NCBI RefSeq assembly: GCF_934230905.1
Contig: NZ_CAKQFJ010000015.1
Location: 1 to 54,034 of the forward strand
Source of the DNA: an uncultured Veillonella sp.
Lineage (GTDB): Bacteria; Bacillota; Negativicutes; Veillonellales; Veillonellaceae
Reading direction: 5' to 3'
DNA: 54,034 nt
Of the stretch, positions 49,110 to 54,034 are shown one piece after another (position 1 is the first letter of the stretch; the number at the start of each line of letters is the position of its first letter). A model generated the notes under the pieces. The model did not search any database. It saw nothing but the letters and a program-made list of their open reading frames with translations, and was not told the origin of the DNA. Both the position numbers and the translations under genes were made by a program.

Positions 49110-50549
49110 TTAACCTCTTATCTTATATAACCAACGCAACAGCTTATTCTTAGGCTCTTCTGTTACTAATTTGCTGTGATTAGGAATAACACCTAACATT
49201 GGCACCTGTAACATATCTTCAACATCTTTTGCAGTTTGTACTCTACGATTTCGCAAGGATTGAACTAATGTATACAAACAGCCCAAAATTAAACCGATAA
49301 TCGCACTAGCAACCATAACAAGTACACGTCGTGGTGCTATTGATTTTTCTGGTAACGTAGGAGCATCGACGATTTGTACCTCATTCGGTACCATTACTTC
49401 TGCAACCTTAGCTTCCTCTAACCGTTTGGAAAGCATTTCATAAATATCTTGTGCTACATCTACATCCCGCTTAGCTTGAATATAGCCCCGTTCTTTTTCA
49501 GGAAGTGCTTTCATAGCCTCTTCGTTATCCTTATCCAAGTTAGCCAATGCAGCTTCTTTACTTTGAGCTACTGCTAATGCAGCTTCGTTTTTAAACTTAT
49601 CAGCCAATAAACCTTGTTGAGCAGAATTACTAGATGGTGCTTGTTGTGAAACAATAGCATTAATTTCCTGCTGCAAACCAGCTTGTGCTTTAGTAATCTG
49701 ATCATTTACTTCCTTCATTGCAGGATGGGAATCTGTATATTTACCTGCATAACTAGCCTTACGAGCTTCTAAATCAGCCAATTGAGATTTATAAGCTTGA
49801 ACTGTTGAACTATCAGCAATACTAGCACCTGCAGAACCTAAATCAGCATTAATACTTCCTAATGCGGCTTGAGCAGTTTCCAAATCGAGTTTATTTTGTG
49901 CTTTTTCACGATCAATTAAAGTAATCTTATCAGTAAGGCCCTTCATTTGATCATTAGTAGAGTAAATTTTATTATCTACTTGAAACTGTTGTAACTTTTG
50001 TTCTGCTTCAGATAGCTCAGATTTTGCTGTTACTACTCTTTTTTGTAGGAACTCGCGAGTTGCTTTTTGTTCAACTTGTGATAATTCTGTTAGCCGTTTC
50101 AAAAATGTATCAATTAATAACTGATTTGCTTCTTGTGCTTCTTCAGGTGAATTACCGATGACACTCACTTGTAATAACTGAGTTTCTTTATATGGTTTCG
50201 TTTCAATACGATTTTTAACAAACTCTTCGTACGTTGGTGATTTACCACTATCTCCATTAATTTCATTGATAACTGGTTCTACAACATTACGACTTTTTAA
50301 AATCTCCGCATCTGTATTCATTAATTGACGAGCCATCGTATCTGAATATCCAGGATCAGTAGATAGTACAGAATTTCCTAAACCCTGTGTCTGTTTAATT
50401 CGCAACACTGCTGTCGATTGATAAGTAGATGGTGTAACAACTAGATACGCACCACCTAAAAGAATACAAATACCTGTAACATTTATAATAGTTCGCCGTT
50501 TTCTGATAAGAATCTTAGCAATATCTTTTATATCTATAATTTGTTCCAT
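49110..50549 (-). CDS. wzz: Wzz-type polysaccharide co-polymerase (CapA/CpsC-like PCP)
   Basis: Chain-length control protein of about 479 aa. Two membrane segments flank a long periplasmic coiled coil: TM1 at about 27-47 and TM2 at about 418-438 (LVMVASAIIGLILGCLYTLV). The Wzz domain is at the N terminus and a proline-rich PTLPEKSIAPRR precedes TM2. A short cytoplasmic tail (about 40 residues) has no kinase domain, so the kinase is the separate next gene. ATG at 50549 has AAAGGGG upstream. Confidence 0.92.
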   Translation of the reverse strand: MEQIIDIKDIAKILIRKRRTIINVTGICILLGGAYLVVTPSTYQSTAVLRIKQTQGLGNSVLSTDPGYSDTMARQLMNTDAEILKSRNVVEPVINEINGDSGKSPTYEEFVKNRIETKPYKETQLLQVSVIGNSPEEAQEANQLLIDTFLKRLTELSQVEQKATREFLQKRVVTAKSELSEAEQKLQQFQVDNKIYSTNDQMKGLTDKITLIDREKAQNKLDLETAQAALGSINADLGSAGASIADSSTVQAYKSQLADLEARKASYAGKYTDSHPAMKEVNDQITKAQAGLQQEINAIVSQQAPSSNSAQQGLLADKFKNEAALAVAQSKEAALANLDKDNEEAMKALPEKERGYIQAKRDVDVAQDIYEMLSKRLEEAKVAEVMVPNEVQIVDAPTLPEKSIAPRRVLVMVASAIIGLILGCLYTLVQSLRNRRVQTAKDVEDMLQVPMLGVIPNHSKLVTEEPKNKLLRWLYKIRG

Positions 50550-50598
50550 CCCAATACCCCTTTCAATAGGCATACAACACCACGGTCTCTCTTTCCGT

Positions 50599-52425
50599 TT
50601 ATATATTATGATTAGGTGTATATGTCGGAATAATATCCTGTAATACTCTAATCACATCCATATCTGTTTTACATGAATCAAAAGAACCAATTTTTTCCAT
50701 CAACCAATCACGATCAACTGTATCTAATGCAGCTTCAAAAATCTTTGTATGGTTTGTTCGATTAGTCCCTTCTTCAGAGGTAAGTAATTCTTCATATTTC
50801 TTCTCACCAGGTCTAAGGCCTGTAATCTTAATATGAATATCTTTATCTGGTTCCAATCCAGATAGACGAATCATATTTCTTGCCAATTCAATAATTTTTA
50901 CAGGTTCCCCCATATCAAGCAAAAATACTTCTCCCCCTTTACCCATGGCACCAGCCTGTAATACAAGTTGACTAGCCTCTGGTATAGTCATAAAGTAACG
51001 TGTCATTTCTGGATCTGTAACAGTCACTGGACCACCAGCTTCAATTTGTTTTTTGAATAATGGAATCACAGAACCACGACTACCAAGTACATTACCAAAC
51101 CGAACTGTAATATATTTCGTATCATATGTATCGTTCATAGATATGATGACCTTCTCTGCTACACGTTTAGTGGCACCCATCACACTAGTCGGATTTACAG
51201 CTTTATCAGTAGAAATCATAACAAAACGTTCTACACCATGAATACCAGCTACGTCGGCCACATTTCTTGTGCCATAAATATTATTTAAAACAGCAGCCAT
51301 CGGTTGTATCTCCATTAGTGGTACATGCTTATGAGCTGCCGCATGAAATACTACTTGAGGCTTATATTGTGAAAAAATTTGATTCAACTGTTGTCGATCT
51401 CTAATATCGGCAATAATAGGAACAATACTATTATTTTTATATAAGTGTTTTAACTCCTGATTAATAAGATATATACTATTTTCACCATGTCCTAATAATA
51501 AAAGCTTTTTCGGCCCCACTCTCATAATCTGTCGACAAATTTCAGAGCCGATAGACCCTCCGGCACCAGTTACAAGAACGACCTTATCATGAATATAATG
51601 CTCTACAATATCCATATCGAGGCGAACCTCATCTCGTTCTAATAAATCTTCTATAGATACAGGATGCAAATGAGAGACAAGTACCTCATCATCTAATAAT
51701 TGATACATACCAGGTAATGTATTCACCTTACATTTAAGAGGTGAACAAATTTCCATTATGTTTCTAATTTCATTACGTCTAACAGAGGGCATAGCAATAA
51801 TAATCTCTTCTACCCTATTTTCGTTAACAATACTAGGAATATCATGACGATTACCAAGTATACGAATACCACCCATTAAATGATTAAATTTTGATTCATC
51901 ATCATCAACAAAGCCAATTACTTTACGTGAACGTTTATGGTATCTTTCAATCTCACGAGCAATTGTCGCACCCGCATCCCCAGCACCAATAATCAAGGTA
52001 TTTATTTTATCAGTGTCATCACTTTGTTTTCCGCCATAACGCATCGCAACATAATGTAATGCCATCCTACCAATTCCAATAACACCAGTACTAAGTAACC
52101 AACTAATTAAATAAATAGATCTAGGTAAAGATTTATCAAATACATACATACCTGTATAAAATAAACCTGCACCTAATGTTGTGGCAATCAATACGGCAAC
52201 CATTTCTCTCATGCCTGCATAACGCCATATACGAGTATATAAATGCATAGATAATAGCATAACAATATAGGAAACAACCATTATAGGTAATGCGTCTATA
52301 ATCTGATGCATATACTGTGGAGTTATATAACCATCAAATCGAATAAGTAAACTAATTAATGCCACCCCAATGATAGTGATAACGTCTACAATAAGTAATA
52401 GGCCCGGTAATAAATAAGAACGCAA
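50599..52425 (-). CDS. Membrane-bound UDP-GlcNAc 4,6-dehydratase, PglF/WbpM/CapD family
   Basis: A 608-aa enzyme. Four membrane helices (about 8-125), a first Rossmann domain (LIIGAGDAGATIARE), then the catalytic extended SDR domain: VTGAGGSIGSEICRQI, AAAHKHVPLME, and STDKAVNPTSVMGATK, in which Met replaces the usual SDR Tyr, as in PglF and WbpM. It should form UDP-4-keto-6-deoxy-HexNAc, the substrate for the DegT enzyme. The start is TTG at 52425 with AAGGGGG 6-7 bases upstream. It is the second gene of the operon. Confidence 0.93.
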   Translation of the reverse strand: MRSYLLPGLLLIVDVITIIGVALISLLIRFDGYITPQYMHQIIDALPIMVVSYIVMLLSMHLYTRIWRYAGMREMVAVLIATTLGAGLFYTGMYVFDKSLPRSIYLISWLLSTGVIGIGRMALHYVAMRYGGKQSDDTDKINTLIIGAGDAGATIAREIERYHKRSRKVIGFVDDDESKFNHLMGGIRILGNRHDIPSIVNENRVEEIIIAMPSVRRNEIRNIMEICSPLKCKVNTLPGMYQLLDDEVLVSHLHPVSIEDLLERDEVRLDMDIVEHYIHDKVVLVTGAGGSIGSEICRQIMRVGPKKLLLLGHGENSIYLINQELKHLYKNNSIVPIIADIRDRQQLNQIFSQYKPQVVFHAAAHKHVPLMEIQPMAAVLNNIYGTRNVADVAGIHGVERFVMISTDKAVNPTSVMGATKRVAEKVIISMNDTYDTKYITVRFGNVLGSRGSVIPLFKKQIEAGGPVTVTDPEMTRYFMTIPEASQLVLQAGAMGKGGEVFLLDMGEPVKIIELARNMIRLSGLEPDKDIHIKITGLRPGEKKYEELLTSEEGTNRTNHTKIFEAALDTVDRDWLMEKIGSFDSCKTDMDVIRVLQDIIPTYTPNHNI

Positions 52426-52473
52426 TGAAAGCCCCCCCTTATAGGAATCACATATGATACTACTAGCTTATAA

Positions 52474-53172
52474 TTAGTCTTTACCTATACGAGATACCAT
52501 GTAGGCACCTGTCAAAATAGGAGCAATATCTCTCGAAAAATTAATTTTACTATTTTTAGTTAAGTACAAGATATCCCCTTCACGCATAATATAATTTTGT
52601 GACATATCACCTGTTTTCAAAATATTATTTAAATTAATTTCAATAGGTTTTGTAGGATTATTTTGATGAATTAAGAATATTTTTTTCTTAGCTGTATCCC
52701 AGTTGAAACTTCCCGCAGCGCCAATGGCATCAATAACAGTACTTGATTTGGTTAATGTATAAGCACCAGGTTTATTAATTTCACCAAATACATAAACACG
52801 AACACCACCTAATTTTGTAACATTAACTGACACATCAGGATTTATAATGTAAGTAGCTAGCGAATTAGATAAGCTTTGTGCAAATTCCTCTACGGTCATA
52901 CCATCAGCTCTGATATTACCAACCATAGGAAACGATACATACCCATCTGGTCGAATAGTGAATGTTTTATTAGCACCCAAGTCCGCTTGTTGCACTACAT
53001 CAATTGTAAGTTCATCTCCTTGTCGTAATCGATACACTTGATCGGAACTAACAGTTGAAGCTGATGTATCCATAAGGTTAGTTGTAATTGCTACAGGTGA
53101 ACTATCTTTTGCTAAGCCTGTAGTTGCTATTGTTCCTATAACAAGAGATAAAGCAATCCATTTCCGTTTCAT
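52474..53172 (-). CDS. Wza-like polysaccharide export protein (SLBB)
   Basis: A 232-aa exported protein, first in the capsule operon. A signal peptide of about 21 residues (ALSLVIGTIATTGLAKDSS) ends in a signal peptidase I-type site, without a lipobox Cys. The polysaccharide export domain follows (YRLRQGDELTIDVVQQ, RPDGYVSFPMVGNI), then an SLBB domain (VRVYVFGEINKPGAYTL). In diderm Firmicutes this would form or support the outer-membrane export channel. The missing lipidation site differs from E. coli Wza. GAGGTG precedes the ATG. Confidence 0.92.
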   Translation of the reverse strand: MKRKWIALSLVIGTIATTGLAKDSSPVAITTNLMDTSASTVSSDQVYRLRQGDELTIDVVQQADLGANKTFTIRPDGYVSFPMVGNIRADGMTVEEFAQSLSNSLATYIINPDVSVNVTKLGGVRVYVFGEINKPGAYTLTKSSTVIDAIGAAGSFNWDTAKKKIFLIHQNNPTKPIEINLNNILKTGDMSQNYIMREGDILYLTKNSKINFSRDIAPILTGAYMVSRIGKD

Positions 53173-53460
53173 AAAGACACCTCACATAAATTATTTCTAT
53201 AAAAATATATACTACCGATATTTAAATAAATTTAATATTTAATTAATTATTATACATATATTTTATCATTGTTTCAATATAACTACTATATATTCAAGAT
53301 GAATCTTATTTATATAAATTTCATGAAGTGCTAAAACCACTGAAAACATCTATATTTATTAACATATTTATTATGTGTATTTTTCTACACATATTTTCAC
53401 TGTAATTATAATATGATCACGTATATAAAAGATGAATCGCTTAATTTATTAAATCATTAC
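53173..53460 (-). promoter_or_regulatory. Capsule operon upstream region with an 8-bp palindrome
   Basis: A very AT-rich stretch of nearly 290 bases holds the operon promoter and no gene. A perfect inverted repeat (TATGTGTA/TACACATA, 53372-53379 and 53386-53393, 6-base loop) lies about 95 bases upstream of the -35 box and could be an activator or repressor site. Nothing else was recognised. Confidence 0.4.
53249..53277 (-). promoter_or_regulatory. Promoter of the capsule operon
   Basis: The minus strand reads TTGAAA, exactly 17 bases, TATAAT, leaving a leader of about 70 bases before the Wza-like gene. Confidence 0.75.
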
Positions 53461-53505
53461 AAAAAAATAGATGTATATATCCATTAGCTAACAGATATAT
53501 ACATC
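53461..53505 (-). terminator. Terminator after livF
   Basis: A perfect 12-bp stem (53470-53481 with 53494-53505), loop of 12, is followed on the minus strand by TA then seven T residues. It lies 29 bases after the livF stop. Confidence 0.82.
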
Positions 53506-53533
53506 CAAATAAATTTATAGTTTATATTATTTA

Positions 53534-54034
53534 TTATTCTACACGGCCACCCAAATAAGCTTCCATAACACGAGGATCATGGCGTACTTCATCTGCTGGT
53601 CCAGACAATACCATTTTGCCTGTTTCTAATACGTATGCATAATCAGCAATTTTCAAAGCTTGACGAACATTTTGTTCTACCAAAAGAACGGTAGTACCTT
53701 CTGCACTAATTTCTTTAATAGTTTCAAAAATTTCATTAACCACTAATGGTGCAAGACCCATAGATGGTTCATCTAATAACAATAACTTAGGGCGTGCCAT
53801 AAGAGCACGACCAATAGCAAGCATTTGTTGTTGACCACCAGATAATGTACCACCTAATTGATAACTACGTTCATCAAGAATTGGGAAGCGTTTAAATACC
53901 TTTTTAATATCCGCTTCAATCTCATTATCATTACGTATATAAGCACCCATTTCAAGATTTTCATAAACGCTCATATCTTGAAGAATTTGACGTCCTTCTG
54001 GTACTAAAGAAATACCATTATGTACAATTTGATG
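53534..54034 (-). CDS. livF: Branched-chain amino acid ABC transporter ATP-binding protein LivF, 5' end beyond the window
   Basis: The last 166 residues of an ABC ATPase. The visible part begins with HQIVHNGISLVPEGRQ at the window edge and includes SGGQQQMLAIGRALMARP (signature), LLLLDEPSMGLAP (Walker B) and LLVEQNVRQAL (H-loop region with Gln/Asn replacement typical of LivF). The GISLVPEGRQ segment and SMGLAP are typical of LivF. The frame is open to the window end, so the internal ATG at 53974 is not the real start. It is the last gene of its operon, followed by a terminator. Confidence 0.92.
   Translation of the reverse strand, partial: HQIVHNGISLVPEGRQILQDMSVYENLEMGAYIRNDNEIEADIKKVFKRFPILDERSYQLGGTLSGGQQQMLAIGRALMARPKLLLLDEPSMGLAPLVVNEIFETIKEISAEGTTVLLVEQNVRQALKIADYAYVLETGKMVLSGPADEVRHDPRVMEAYLGGRVE

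Overview
The window looks like a chromosomal segment of a low-GC diderm Firmicute of the Negativicutes, most likely Veillonella or a close relative. This is inferred from three things: FapR/FabK-type fatty acid synthesis and the Bacillus-like order fapR-plsX-fab-rnc-smc-ftsY; an outer-membrane-type (Wza-like) polysaccharide exporter; and low-GC codon use. No rRNA, tRNA or CRISPR array was seen. Nearly every gene lies on the minus strand; only a MATE transporter and a FabK-like/gamma-carbonic-anhydrase pair lie on the plus strand.

Layout. (1) 1-609: the first codons of an IS200-type tnpA, with its start region folded into a Shine-Dalgarno-sequestering stem, two left-end hairpins, then about 390 bases with no convincing gene. 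(2) 610-5099: rlmD and two tandem terC paralogues, then a MATE exporter on the plus strand. (3) 5176-18233: uvrC, uvrA, uvrB, a small unknown gene, ftsY, smc and a radical SAM gene. Several junctions are TAATG stop/start overlaps. (4) 18341-26914: a long fatty acid operon read as fapR-plsX-fabH-fabK-fabD-fabG-acpP-(fabK-like)-fabF-rnc. It has a strong promoter, a 14/17 match to the FapR operator, a stem-loop after acpP and a terminator after rnc. (5) 27144-29917: yceD-rpmF, a rubredoxin gene, then a third FabK-like gene with a gamma carbonic anhydrase. (6) 30045-34067: nrdD, nrdG and a ClC transporter. The nrdD promoter carries an NrdR-like box across its -10 region and an intrinsic terminator in its leader. 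(7) 34254-35072: a CpsB-like PHP protein that lacks most expected metal ligands. (8) 35332-53172: a capsule or exopolysaccharide operon of 17 genes from one good promoter to one terminator. (9) 53534-54034: the 3' part of livF.

How the capsule operon seems to work. A membrane-bound 4,6-dehydratase and a DegT aminotransferase should make a 4-amino-6-deoxy sugar nucleotide. A monotopic phosphosugar transferase starts the repeat unit on undecaprenyl phosphate. Ugd and a UDP-glucuronate 4-epimerase should supply UDP-galacturonate. A GT4 enzyme, a LicD phosphotransferase fed by an IspD-like cytidylyltransferase, a TupA-like ATP-grasp protein and a CapA-like protein build or decorate the unit. Wzx, Wzy, Wzz and a Wza-like exporter flip, polymerise and export it.

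The most striking observation is that both halves of the expected tyrosine-phosphorylation switch look broken. The CpsD-like protein lacks the Walker A lysine, an acidic Walker A' residue and a tyrosine tail, and the CpsB-like protein lacks most PHP metal ligands. Other points worth attention are the IspD-SDR-LicD cassette (parallel to the animal ISPD/FKRP ribitol-phosphate pathway), the three FabK paralogues, and the NrdR-box plus attenuator arrangement at nrdD.
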